Source: RGIG529 sp963929765 (GTDB lineage: Bacteria > Bacillota > Clostridia > Oscillospirales > Oscillospiraceae). From it: DNA of 25,305 bases. Location of the stretch: positions 1 to 25,305 of the forward strand of contig CAWVKD010000045.1 of the NCBI GenBank assembly GCA_963929765.1, in the 5' to 3' direction. This document shows positions 15,558 through 23,751 of the stretch, piece after piece. The notes beneath the pieces were generated by a model. That model was not told the DNA's origin, did no database searches, and was given only the letters and a program-made list of their open reading frames with translations. The first letter of the stretch is position 1, and the number at the start of each line of letters is the position of its first letter. Position numbers and translations under genes: made by a program.

Positions 15558-15983
15558 TTACTGATCTCCTTCCTGCTCCGTCTCCTCTGACGGCGCGATC
15601 AATTCTTTTGCCTGTTCCAGCATACTCTCCGGAACATATAAGTCAGAACCATAACCTGAAAAGCCCAATACAACTTTTCCTAATTGTCCATCTCCTGGAT
15701 ACCGCTGTAAAACAGGAATGCCAAAGGCATGCAGCATAGAGATAGTAATACTTTCTTCTGACCCCAAGCCGGAACTTCTCATCAAAAGAACAGCCCGCTC
15801 CGGGCGGCCGTCTTCTCCTATGGGCCAAATCGGTTCTTCTTCTTTCTTCTTCCGAAAACTCCATTTGACCTGGGCTTTTTTTGTCTTTTTCGGTGTTCTT
15901 TCTTGGAGAGGGGCACCACAACAGGGGCAGTTCTTCTGCTGTATGCTGTCGTATTCCTTTCCGCACTTTTCACACCAAGGCAT
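15558..15983 (-). CDS. Zinc-ribbon protein with DUF2007-like domain
   Basis: A 141-residue hypothetical protein. An N-terminal zinc ribbon uses C4, C7 (CEKC) and C19, C22 (CPCC), then a Lys/Arg-rich linker (31-50). A globular part (about 64-128: AVLLMRSSGLGSEESITISMLHAFGIPVLQ...YGSDLYVPESMLEQAKELI) resembles DUF2007, a small fold called a putative signal-transducing domain. No biochemical role is known. The N-terminal ribbon suggests nucleic-acid or protein binding. AGGAG sits nine bases before the ATG. It is 62 bases after rlmH and immediately before the mutase gene (zero-base gap). Confidence 0.75.
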   Translation of the reverse strand: MPWCEKCGKEYDSIQQKNCPCCGAPLQERTPKKTKKAQVKWSFRKKKEEEPIWPIGEDGRPERAVLLMRSSGLGSEESITISMLHAFGIPVLQRYPGDGQLGKVVLGFSGYGSDLYVPESMLEQAKELIAPSEETEQEGDQ

Positions 15984-16045
15984 TGTTCATTTCTCCTTTT
16001 ATTTGACAGCCACATCTCTATTGTTTTCTCATTTCTATGGCTGAT

Positions 16046-16525
16046 CTATTTATGGTATTTTGTCCCTTTTAAAATTTGAAATCCTCGATAAATTTGCTCC
16101 AACAGCATCACCCGAGCCATATGATGGGGAAAGGTCATAGGCGACATGGAAAGCTGGATCTGTGCCTTTGCTTTCACGGAAGGTGAAAGTCCGTATGAAC
16201 CACCGATTACAAACGTTAGCTTCGATGTTCCTGCCAATGCCAGAGATTCCATTTTTCGTGCCAGCTCTTCGCTGGAAAATGGCTTTCCTTCAATACAAAG
16301 AGCGATCACAGTTCCTTTCTCCAAGTCCGGCTGCAAACGCTGAGCCTCTTTTTCCAATGCATTCTGGATCTGTGCCTGGGATGGCCCATCTGGCAGGCGT
16401 TCTTCTGGCACTTCTTTTAGTTCCAGCTTGCAATATGGTATCAACCTCTTTTCATATTCTTTTGCGGCTTGCACATAAAACGGTTCTTTCAGTTTACCCA
16501 CACATAACATTTGTATATTCCACAT
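16046..16525 (-). CDS. rlmH: 23S rRNA (pseudouridine1915-N3)-methyltransferase RlmH
   Basis: A 159-residue SPOUT-family enzyme that methylates pseudouridine 1915 of 23S rRNA in helix 69. The N terminus MWNIQMLCVGKLKEPFYV and the knot region FVIGGSYGLSPSVKAKAQI...SMSPMTFPHHMARVMLLEQIYRGFQI, ending GTKYHK, are classic RlmH. The ATG at 16525 has AGGGG upstream and lies inside the end of the walJ gene: the two overlap by 32 bases in different frames, which suggests coupled translation. This order is the same as walJ-rlmH in staphylococci, where the rlmH 3' end is the SCCmec insertion site. I see no such insertion here. Confidence 0.97.
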   Translation of the reverse strand: MWNIQMLCVGKLKEPFYVQAAKEYEKRLIPYCKLELKEVPEERLPDGPSQAQIQNALEKEAQRLQPDLEKGTVIALCIEGKPFSSEELARKMESLALAGTSKLTFVIGGSYGLSPSVKAKAQIQLSMSPMTFPHHMARVMLLEQIYRGFQILKGTKYHK

Positions 16526-17306
16526 TTGTTTCCCCTACAACATAAAGCCCGCTGGGCTTTGACCGTGGGGCAACATGCAAACACACAGTGCTCGAAGCAC
16601 TTTGACATGCATTTTCAACCGTTTCCAATGCCCGATCCGGTCGATTGTTCTTTTCACTTAAATGCCCTAGTAAAATGGTTTTGGTCCCATTTCCCGCTGC
16701 CCATGCAGCAGTACGTCCAGCCTCATCATTGGAAAGATGACCATGGTCACTCTCGATCCGCCGTTTCAAAAAGGCGGGATAAGGACCAAATTGTAACATA
16801 TCCCGGTCATAATTGGCCTCTAACAGCAACAGATCCACTCCTTCTATGGCATCTGCCACTTGACGGGTTATACATCCCAGATCCGTTGCGACAGCGACTC
16901 GTGCTTTCCCATCTGACAGACGGTAGCCTACACTGCCCTTTGTATCGTGCCAAGTGGAAAAGGGTGTCACTTCTATGTCCTTTACCAAAAAAGGCCCATC
17001 TGGCTGAAAGGTATGTAAACGCCCTTTTAGTTCTGGGAGTTGGTACAAAAGCGCTCGTCCTGTTTCAATGGATGCATAAACAGGAATGGCGTTCTTTTTT
17101 AAAAATACCCCTAACCCACTGATATGATCTCTATGTTCGTGAGTGATCAAAATGCCTGTTATTTGCTCTTGGTTGAGATGGATCTGAGCCAGACCAGCTT
17201 GGATGCGGCGAGCTGAAATCCCCGCATCAATCAAAAAATGAGTCGTTCCATTGGAAACAACGGTGCAATTCCCGCTGGATCCGCTGGCAAGTGTACATAA
17301 AACCAA
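16494..17306 (-). CDS. walJ: MBL-fold metallohydrolase WalJ/YycJ
   Basis: A 270-residue metallo-beta-lactamase-fold protein. The N terminus is VLCTLASGSSGNCTVV. The metal motif HEHRDH is at 56-61 (THEHRDHISGLG); further metal-ligand candidates are in ATDLG, EANYD and GHLSEKNN. WalJ/YycJ is the last gene of the walRKHIJ locus; it has been linked to cell-wall/division control and shows exonuclease activity in some species. The frame runs up into murA. The TTG at 17306 is chosen because GGAGGG lies 9-10 bases before it and the protein then matches the family start. A hairpin (17332-17366) separates it from murA. Its end overlaps rlmH by 32 bases. Confidence 0.88.
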   Translation of the reverse strand: MVLCTLASGSSGNCTVVSNGTTHFLIDAGISARRIQAGLAQIHLNQEQITGILITHEHRDHISGLGVFLKKNAIPVYASIETGRALLYQLPELKGRLHTFQPDGPFLVKDIEVTPFSTWHDTKGSVGYRLSDGKARVAVATDLGCITRQVADAIEGVDLLLLEANYDRDMLQFGPYPAFLKRRIESDHGHLSNDEAGRTAAWAAGNGTKTILLGHLSEKNNRPDRALETVENACQSASSTVCLHVAPRSKPSGLYVVGETNVEYTNVMCG

Positions 17307-17331
17307 TGGGATGGTCCCTCCCTGTGTAAGA

Positions 17332-17366
17332 ATCGCCCGACGCTGGTCGTGCCAGTGCCGGGCGAT
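17332..17366 (-). terminator. Hairpin between murA and walJ
   Basis: Outer stem ATCGCCCG (17332-17339) with CGGGCGAT (17359-17366), with an inner stem containing CTGG/CCAG. On the minus strand it is followed by TCTTACA, a poor U-tract. It may be a weak terminator or an mRNA-processing or stability element. Confidence 0.5.
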
Positions 17367-17388
17367 GTTGGCAAATTGGAAATTCCAA

Positions 17389-18681
17389 TCAGCCCACCTG
17401 CTGCTTTTCGATTCCGTCCGGCACGGATATAACCTGAATATCTGCACCGACGCCCTTTAATTTTTCCACTAGATTTTCATATCCACGTTCAATATGGTAC
17501 ACTGAATCGATTTCTGTTGTGCCGTCAGCTGCAAGCCCTGCTACAACCATAGCAGCTCCTGCCCGCAAATCACATGCCCGGATAGGGGCACCCATCAATC
17601 GGTCAACACCCTCTACCACAGCTATCTTACCATCTACCCGGATATTAGCGCCCAGGCGTTTAAATTCGTCTACATAACGATAGCGATTATCCCATACGCC
17701 TTCTGTTACAATGCTTGTACCTTGGGCCAAGCACAAACAGGCTACGATTTGGGGCTGCATGTCTGTTGGAAAGCCGGGATATGGCATTGTCTTGATGTTC
17801 GCTTTGTGTAATGGGCCTGTCCTGCGCACCACCACAGCATCATCCATTTCTTCCACTTCAACGCCCATCTCCAATAATTTTGCAGTGATGCATTCCAAAT
17901 GTTTTGGAATCACATTTTGAATCGCGACTTCTCCACCGGCAGCGGCAACTGCTGTCATATAGGTACCGGCCTCAATTTGGTCTGGAATGATGGAATAGAA
18001 TCCACCTTGCATCCGATCGACTCCCCGGATTTTGATGACGTCTGTTCCTGCCCCCATAATATTGGCTCCCATAGAATTGAGGAAGTTGGCAAGATCTACC
18101 ACATGGGGTTCCTTTGCCGCATTTTCGATAATGGTCAGCCCTTGGGCACGACAGGCACCCAACATAATATTGATGGTGGCACCAACAGAAACCACATCCA
18201 AATACACCTGGGTTCCCGTTAAACGGCCTGATTCTGCCTCAGCATGGATAAATCCGCCTTCTACGTTGACTTTGGCTCCCATTGCTACAAAACCTTTGAT
18301 GTGCTGATCGATGGGACGTACACCAAAATCACAACCGCCAGGCATGGCCACTTCAGCACTGCCAAACCGGCCCAGCAAGCTGCCAATTACATAGTAAGAC
18401 GCCCGGATTTGACGCATGATTTCATACGAAGCCCGGGTATTTCGTACATGAGAACAGTCAATATCAATCGTGTGACGGTTTACCACACGAATTTCTGCTC
18501 CCAGCTCTTTTAAAATCTCTAATATCAATGTGACGTCGCTGATCTGAGGGACATTTTCAATTCGACATACTCCCTCTACCAGCAACGCAGCCGGTAAAAT
18601 GGCCACCGCTGCATTTTTTGCGCCACTGATGACAATCTCACCATGAAGGGGATTGCCACCATGAATTACATATTTTGTCAC
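17389..18681 (-). CDS. murA: UDP-N-acetylglucosamine 1-carboxyvinyltransferase MurA
   Basis: First committed step of peptidoglycan synthesis: transfer of enolpyruvate from PEP to UDP-GlcNAc. This 430-residue protein has the substrate motif SGAKNAAV (K22, N23) and the catalytic Cys at 117 in MPGGCDFGVRPIDQH. An Asp would give fosfomycin resistance; the Cys implies the normal sensitive type. Also visible are PDQIEAGTY and DLRAGAAMVVAGL. It starts with GTG at 18681, with AGAGGG seven bases upstream. It has its own promoter, 293 bases of non-coding DNA behind the walI-like gene, and precedes walJ. Many Firmicutes have two MurA paralogues; which one this is cannot be told. Confidence 0.97.
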   Translation of the reverse strand: MTKYVIHGGNPLHGEIVISGAKNAAVAILPAALLVEGVCRIENVPQISDVTLILEILKELGAEIRVVNRHTIDIDCSHVRNTRASYEIMRQIRASYYVIGSLLGRFGSAEVAMPGGCDFGVRPIDQHIKGFVAMGAKVNVEGGFIHAEAESGRLTGTQVYLDVVSVGATINIMLGACRAQGLTIIENAAKEPHVVDLANFLNSMGANIMGAGTDVIKIRGVDRMQGGFYSIIPDQIEAGTYMTAVAAAGGEVAIQNVIPKHLECITAKLLEMGVEVEEMDDAVVVRRTGPLHKANIKTMPYPGFPTDMQPQIVACLCLAQGTSIVTEGVWDNRYRYVDEFKRLGANIRVDGKIAVVEGVDRLMGAPIRACDLRAGAAMVVAGLAADGTTEIDSVYHIERGYENLVEKLKGVGADIQVISVPDGIEKQQVG

Positions 18682-18839
18682 TCCTGCACCCTCTTATCTT
18701 TGGTTCATTCCAACGACCTTTTCAACGATCTCTGTTGCATTCGTTTCTTGGATCTAAGATGCAAATATGTTCTTTCCCTGTGCCAATGAACAGGAAAAAA
18801 ACTGCATTTTTGCCTTTTCTTTCGTATCATGGCAGTTTT

Positions 18840-18868
18840 ATTATACCATTTCTATATTGTAAAATCAA
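18840..18868 (-). promoter_or_regulatory. Promoter of murA-walJ-rlmH unit
   Basis: Minus strand: TTGATT (18863-18868), a 17-base spacer, consensus TATAAT (18840-18845). The leader to the GTG is about 150 bases. No gene or clear riboswitch was recognised in it. Confidence 0.75.
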
Positions 18869-18974
18869 AACAAATTTATGCACTATCTATATATTTTTTC
18901 AAGTCTTTTTTTATCACTTGCAGGACAAGTTTACCATCTGATCTAATTTTGGCAAGGGAATGACACATCTTCCA

Positions 18975-19811
18975 CTACGATCTTATGTATCTCTCTACTA
19001 CACCACTTTGGCTGTTGATCAAGTAGGATTCTTGATCTGTTGTAATGCACCAAACAGGTTCCATCTGGACCACTTCTGTTAACATGGTAGGCATCCAATA
19101 TCCCACTTCTATGGACCGTATTTCTTTGCTTTGTATTCCATATTCCGCTTCATATTGGACCAGTTCCATGAGCGCAGTAAAGACAGAAAGGGTTTTCTCT
19201 GACGTCTTGCTTTTCTTCCCTTCTCCCATGAGGCAAGTCCCTTCTATGGAAGAAAGACAATGGTTTCGATAAGTTACTTTTATCATGCAGTTGAGAACTG
19301 TCAGACCTTTTACCTTTTGACACGCTGCATAAGTTATGACATGATTCTCTTCCTGCTTTTCCCATGTATCTTCCATCTCCAAATCCATTTTTTGGAACAG
19401 TGCCTGGATCTGCTGCAATTGTTCTTCTTCCGTCGGAGCACTTTCCGATCGGTCTAGGTCTATGGAAAAACTGCCATTGTTTTGGAAACTGGCTGTACCT
19501 GTTGCACCATGGTATTTCTTGGTACCGCCCTGAATCTCTTCTGTTATAGGACCACCTAAAACTGCCTCTGCCATTCTCTTCGCCTGGAGTTCGTCCCAAG
19601 TCACCTGTAAATGCCAAAAGGGTTCCTCTTGGTGCAGAAGATCTTCCTCCATGGTAATGCCATTTTTCTTTAGAACTTCTACCAATTCTTCTCTCGCCAT
19701 TGTTGTTAATTGAGACGTTTGATAGTGCCGATATACCACCAAAATAAGCAGGAAAATATTCACAGCCATTAAAATCAGCAAAATAATATTTTTGAGCTTT
19801 GACCATTCCAT
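18975..19811 (-). CDS. walI: WalI/YycI-like regulator of the WalK kinase
   Basis: A 278-residue protein with one N-terminal transmembrane helix (IILLILMAVNIFLLILVVY) and the rest predicted to be extracytoplasmic. Weak PepSY/YycI-type repeats are seen (REELVEVLKKNGITM, AEAVLGG, EYGIQSKEIRSIEVGYWMP...YLINSQSGVVERY). In Bacillus, WalH and WalI form a membrane complex that restrains the kinase WalK. Sequence similarity is low. The call leans on topology, domain pattern and its place as fourth gene after walR, walK and walH-like. It starts 25 bases after the walH-like stop, with GGGGCGGAG just before the ATG. The following gap to murA has no clear terminator. Confidence 0.78.
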   Translation of the reverse strand: MEWSKLKNIILLILMAVNIFLLILVVYRHYQTSQLTTMAREELVEVLKKNGITMEEDLLHQEEPFWHLQVTWDELQAKRMAEAVLGGPITEEIQGGTKKYHGATGTASFQNNGSFSIDLDRSESAPTEEEQLQQIQALFQKMDLEMEDTWEKQEENHVITYAACQKVKGLTVLNCMIKVTYRNHCLSSIEGTCLMGEGKKSKTSEKTLSVFTALMELVQYEAEYGIQSKEIRSIEVGYWMPTMLTEVVQMEPVWCITTDQESYLINSQSGVVERYIRS

Positions 19812-19836
19812 TTTCTCCGCCCCTTTGCCTTCCTTC

Positions 19837-21165
19837 TTATTCGTTTCGTAATGGTTGCTGTGTCATCCAATCTGCAACCATTGTCCCATTCTCCCCATTG
19901 TCTATATACCCTCGTAAAAGGGAAATCCTCTGTGTGGATCGTTCTGAAACAGAAGCAATCACCTGGTTCAACGGCAATAGCATTTTTCGTGTCCCAGAAA
20001 AAGAATAATTCCTAATATACAGCGAAAAAGAAGAAATCGTTGCTTTTTCCACTTTGATCTCTGCCGCATATTCCCCTGTTGATAGAAAAATAGGTGCACC
20101 CTCTACCTGGCAGCCAAACCGCACCTCATACACACCGTTTTCTATCTGCTCGACTTCCGCTAAATAAAACCGCACCAATTCACCACAAAAAGGTTCTGTA
20201 AGCTGGGAAACAAGCTGACGAGCTGCCTCGATGACCTCTAACTGTGTTGGAACAGCATCTTCACAAGAAACCGGAAACTGTTCCAATGCTTTCCCTGTGT
20301 AAGTCAGCTTTCCATTTTGGGTAAGACGCACTGTATCATTTTCCTGTTTAAACACCATTCCATTTTCCACTTGGTAACTGGACATTGTGTTATAATTTAA
20401 ACCCATTGTTGTAAACAATTCATCCAATGCTTCTTCTGTTTCCAGAGGATTTTTGCTTTCCAAAATGGGTAGACTTGTCGTACCATCCATCAAAACAAAA
20501 TACGGATCAATAGAATTCTTCCATTCTGTTTCAAACGCAAATTGTGCGCCATTGGGTAGATAGCCTGTCACTGCCTGTTCCAGCTGCTCTTTTTCAATCT
20601 CGCCCGTCCTACAGGCATAATACAGGCCATCATCTGCATTGATATAATACAAACAAAGGGTACCATCTTCTCTTTCTCCCACCAGAAGCCGCTTGGCAAA
20701 ATGGGGCAATTTTTCGTTTTCAACACCACCATTGAGCCATCCACAGAGAGCCGACATAGGAATAGCTTCTATCCACTCAAAAAAACACCCTTCTTTTTCC
20801 AGCGCCTCCTGAAATGCCTTTTCTGAAATCTTCTCTGGCATACCTGCTGAACTCAGCACTTCTCCCAAAAAGCCTCCAATTTGTCCAAAGAGTCCCTCTG
20901 TTTCTGCCGTTCCATATTGAACACACCGCCTACCAGAAGAGGAAGTCACAACAATACGAACAGGCGAAGAAGCCATTTGGATCCCCGACTGCATGCTATT
21001 TCCGTTTCCACCAGAGGAAGACCAATTTCCTCCCCAGGAAAAGGAAGCATCATTGACCAGACTTGGGAGAAAATATGCTTTTGCCGCCAATATCAGTGCA
21101 GTAATACTTAAAACGACAATCCCCAATGTCTTGCCCCATTCGATCAACTGCCACTTATGTTTCAT
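19837..21165 (-). CDS. walH: WalH/YycH-like regulator of the WalK kinase
   Basis: A 442-residue membrane-anchored protein with one N-terminal helix (LGIVVLSITALILAAKAYFL). The large extracytoplasmic part begins with a Ser/Gly/Asn-rich stretch (about 43-60). The family is diverged. I assign it from topology, length (about 440-450 in Bacillus) and position between walK and walI-like. The frame is open 36 codons upstream inside walK; the ATG at 21165 is chosen because GGAGG lies eight bases before it. It overlaps the walK stop by 11 bases, implying coupling. It probably acts with the next gene product on WalK at the membrane; that is inference. Confidence 0.78.
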   Translation of the reverse strand: MKHKWQLIEWGKTLGIVVLSITALILAAKAYFLPSLVNDASFSWGGNWSSSGGNGNSMQSGIQMASSPVRIVVTSSSGRRCVQYGTAETEGLFGQIGGFLGEVLSSAGMPEKISEKAFQEALEKEGCFFEWIEAIPMSALCGWLNGGVENEKLPHFAKRLLVGEREDGTLCLYYINADDGLYYACRTGEIEKEQLEQAVTGYLPNGAQFAFETEWKNSIDPYFVLMDGTTSLPILESKNPLETEEALDELFTTMGLNYNTMSSYQVENGMVFKQENDTVRLTQNGKLTYTGKALEQFPVSCEDAVPTQLEVIEAARQLVSQLTEPFCGELVRFYLAEVEQIENGVYEVRFGCQVEGAPIFLSTGEYAAEIKVEKATISSFSLYIRNYSFSGTRKMLLPLNQVIASVSERSTQRISLLRGYIDNGENGTMVADWMTQQPLRNE

Positions 21166-22936
21166 TCTTTTCGCCTCCAGCACTTTTCCCTCCAATCGGA
21201 AGTGTAATCCGCACAGAAAGTCCTTGTGGTTTGCGGTCAGAGAGCTGGATGCTGCCACCGTGTTGCAACACAATCTCTTTTGCTATCGAAAGACCTAACC
21301 CAGTTCCTCCAGATTCTCGGGACCGTGCTTTATCAACCCGATAAAATCGTTCAAAAATACGATCTTTATCTGCCTCCGGAATGCCAATTCCATTATCCGA
21401 TACCTCTATCCAAACAGTTTCCCCTTGCTGACCTGCCGATATCAAAATCTCTCCACCATCTGGTGTGTATTTAATAGAGTTTGATACAATATTGGTCATT
21501 ACCTGTTCGATACGGTTGCGGTCTGCATAGATCTTTGGTAGCTGATCTGGAAGATTCAGCTGCAATGTGTGGCTATGTCGGCTAGCTTCCAAATAGTTGG
21601 CCTGATAAACCCCTTCAATAGCATCGGAAAGCAAAAACCACTCACACTGAAGCTCACTTTTTCCATAATCCATACGAGAAAGGGTTAATAAGTCCTGCAC
21701 AATATGGGTCATGCGATCTGTTTCGCTCAAAATAACAGAGAGAAAATTTTCTCTTATTTCATCGGGAAGATCCTCTGTATCCAACAGTGTTTCTGCATAG
21801 CTTCGGACATTCGTAAGAGGTGTACGCAATTCGTGAGATACATTTGCCACAAATTCCCGCCGCAGTTCTTCCGTGCGCCGCTGGACTGTCACATCATAGA
21901 TGACCACCAAAACACCACCTTGCGCCTCGCCAAAAAAAGGCGCAATCAGGAGTTCTAAATGGCGTGTTCCGATTTCTAATTCTCCTTTTTCATACTCCGA
22001 CTGGGCAAGCTGCAAAACGCGAGACAGAGGAACAACTGATTCAAACAATGCACTATAAGTGGTTGTTTCATCAAGTTCCATTCCCAGCATCTTCACTGCC
22101 GCCGGATTTTTGTGGATAATTTGCCCTCCTCTGGAAAAGGCCACCACTCCGTCTGTCATATGCAAAAACAAGGTATTTAATTTATTTCGCTCGTTTTCTA
22201 CTGTATTTAGCGTTTCCCGCAAAACGCTTGCCATGTGATTGAATGTCCCTGTAAGTACCCCTATTTCATCTCGGGATGCCACTCGTATTTTGTGAGAAAA
22301 GTTTCCTTTTGCTACATTTTCTGCTGCATCTGTTAACCTTTCAATGGGTGTTGTCATGGTTTTGGAGAGGAGAAAACTGAGCATGGCGGCAATGGCAAGG
22401 CCAAAAATCAAAGCCTCTATGATAGTAAAAAACAGCTCATTATTAAGATTTCGCATGGTCTCTCGATTATCTAATATGTAGATAATATACGAATGATCAC
22501 CGCTGGTGATGGGCATGGCCACATCCATATAAGATGCAGTCACATCACTGTGATATCCTTCTTTCCCTGCCATAGCAGTTAAAATGTTGGGGGTCATTTC
22601 CAGCGCCTGGCCCTGCTCTCCGTCAGACCCGGCTAAAAAAGCACCCGTCTTTCCATCCAATATAAAATAGTTGCGCGTACCACTGTTGATACCCAAAACC
22701 CCTGCATTACCTTCCAACATATTTTTGATCTCTTCAACACCATTTTCAGATGCTGCTTTGCTTTTCAGATCATTGTAAAACTGTTCATCGGAAAATACCG
22801 TCTGCATCTGCTGATAAAAGGAGCGGAGATAAAAATGAACCACACTGTTGGTTAGAAATACACCTACCACTGTCATAAGTGAAATCATCATCAGCAGCAT
22901 GATCATAACCAGCTTCATATGCAGACTTCGGAACAT
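21155..22936 (-). CDS. walK: Sensor histidine kinase WalK
   Basis: A 593-residue membrane kinase. TM1 is at about 8-30, the extracellular sensor at 31-165, TM2 at 168-190 and the HAMP domain at about 190-243 (TTPIERLTDAAENVAKG). A PAS domain follows at about 250-350 (DGVVAFSRGGQIIHKNPAAVKML). HisKA has the phospho-acceptor H368 in FVANVSHELRTPLTN. The ATPase domain has N482/N486, the G1 box DNGIGIP (514-520) and the G2 box GTGLGL (544-549). The order sensor-HAMP-PAS-HisKA-HATPase is that of WalK, which controls peptidoglycan hydrolases with WalR. It starts 29 bases after walR at an ATG with AAGGGAAG upstream and overlaps the walH-like gene. Confidence 0.94.
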   Translation of the reverse strand: MFRSLHMKLVMIMLLMMISLMTVVGVFLTNSVVHFYLRSFYQQMQTVFSDEQFYNDLKSKAASENGVEEIKNMLEGNAGVLGINSGTRNYFILDGKTGAFLAGSDGEQGQALEMTPNILTAMAGKEGYHSDVTASYMDVAMPITSGDHSYIIYILDNRETMRNLNNELFFTIIEALIFGLAIAAMLSFLLSKTMTTPIERLTDAAENVAKGNFSHKIRVASRDEIGVLTGTFNHMASVLRETLNTVENERNKLNTLFLHMTDGVVAFSRGGQIIHKNPAAVKMLGMELDETTTYSALFESVVPLSRVLQLAQSEYEKGELEIGTRHLELLIAPFFGEAQGGVLVVIYDVTVQRRTEELRREFVANVSHELRTPLTNVRSYAETLLDTEDLPDEIRENFLSVILSETDRMTHIVQDLLTLSRMDYGKSELQCEWFLLSDAIEGVYQANYLEASRHSHTLQLNLPDQLPKIYADRNRIEQVMTNIVSNSIKYTPDGGEILISAGQQGETVWIEVSDNGIGIPEADKDRIFERFYRVDKARSRESGGTGLGLSIAKEIVLQHGGSIQLSDRKPQGLSVRITLPIGGKSAGGEKNET

Positions 22937-22965
22937 ATTGACTTCCCTTCTCTCTTACTTTTTAT

Positions 22966-23679
22966 TCAGGTTTTAGACTCTTCTGCTTTTGCCATCAAAT
23001 AGCCTGCTCCTCTTCGGGTGAGCAAAAGAGACGGTTGCGCAGGATTGTCTTCAATTTTCTCCCGCAGGCGCCGAACCGCTACATCCACAGTGCGCACATC
23101 GCCCACATAATCATAGTTCCAGACTTTTGTCATCAGATCTTCTCGGGAGAAAACGGTTCCTGGCTGTTGAGCTAAAAAGCTAAGAAGATCATATTCCCGT
23201 GCTGTCAACTCTAAAAGAACGCCTTTTTTATACACAATTCGGGCGGCCTCGTCAATTTCCAATGGGCCACAGATAATATGATTGCCCTCCGCTGATGGTT
23301 GCTCTTCCTCCATTACCGTGCGACGGATATTGGCCTTGACCCGCGCCAGCAGCTCTCGCATGGAAAATGGCTTCGTAATATAATCATCTGCTCCCAGCTC
23401 CAGACCCATCACTTTATCGGCCTCTTCTTCTCTTGCTGTCAGCATAATGATTGGCGTCTTTCTCTGATGGTCACGGATGGTTCGGCAGACCTCAAATCCA
23501 TCCATTTTGGGTAACATAACATCTAACAAGATCAAACTTGGATCCTGCTCCAGTGCAAGCTGCAATCCTTCTTCTCCATCATGTGCTTCCAACGTCTGAT
23601 ATCCCTCCCGCTGTAAGTTGAATCGAAGAATATCTACAATATTTTTCTCGTCTTCCACAATCAGGATGCACTTATTCAA
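22966..23679 (-). CDS. walR: Response regulator WalR
   Basis: An OmpR/PhoB-type regulator of 237 residues. The receiver domain (about 3-118) has the acidic pair E9/D10, phospho-acceptor D53 in LLDVMLPKMDG, T81 and K103 in ITKPFS. A winged-helix DNA-binding domain (about 135-235) includes LTAREYDLLSFLAQ and VRRLREKIED. It matches WalR/YycF, an essential regulator of cell-wall turnover in low-G+C Firmicutes. A longer frame to 23733 exists, but a TTG at 23679 with GGAGG nine bases before it gives the family N terminus (NKCILIVEDE). It follows a NUDIX gene by 72 bases that contain a hairpin. Confidence 0.94.
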   Translation of the reverse strand: MNKCILIVEDEKNIVDILRFNLQREGYQTLEAHDGEEGLQLALEQDPSLILLDVMLPKMDGFEVCRTIRDHQRKTPIIMLTAREEEADKVMGLELGADDYITKPFSMRELLARVKANIRRTVMEEEQPSAEGNHIICGPLEIDEAARIVYKKGVLLELTAREYDLLSFLAQQPGTVFSREDLMTKVWNYDYVGDVRTVDVAVRRLREKIEDNPAQPSLLLTRRGAGYLMAKAEESKT

Positions 23680-23705
23680 CAGGAACCGCCTCCATTCTTT
23701 CAAAC

Positions 23706-23739
23706 CAGGGCACATGGATACAGTACTCCACATGCCCTG
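23706..23739 (-). other. Hairpin between the NUDIX gene and walR
   Basis: Arms CAGGGCACATGG (23706-23717) and CCACATGCCCTG (23728-23739) pair over 10 of 12 positions with a 10-base loop. There is no U-tract. It lies 27 bases upstream of the walR start and could be a processing or stability element, or a partial terminator. Confidence 0.5.
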
Positions 23740-23751
23740 CTGTGACTTTCT

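Noticed and set aside
16046..16080. SCC-type attachment site at the rlmH 3' end
   Set aside because: That site is specific to staphylococci; no flanking repeats or recombinase genes are next to it here.
18795..18838. AAACTGC/GCAGTTT repeat with a T run in the murA leader as an attenuator
   Set aside because: The first arm would lie at or upstream of the predicted transcription start, so it could not fold in the RNA; the loop is also long.
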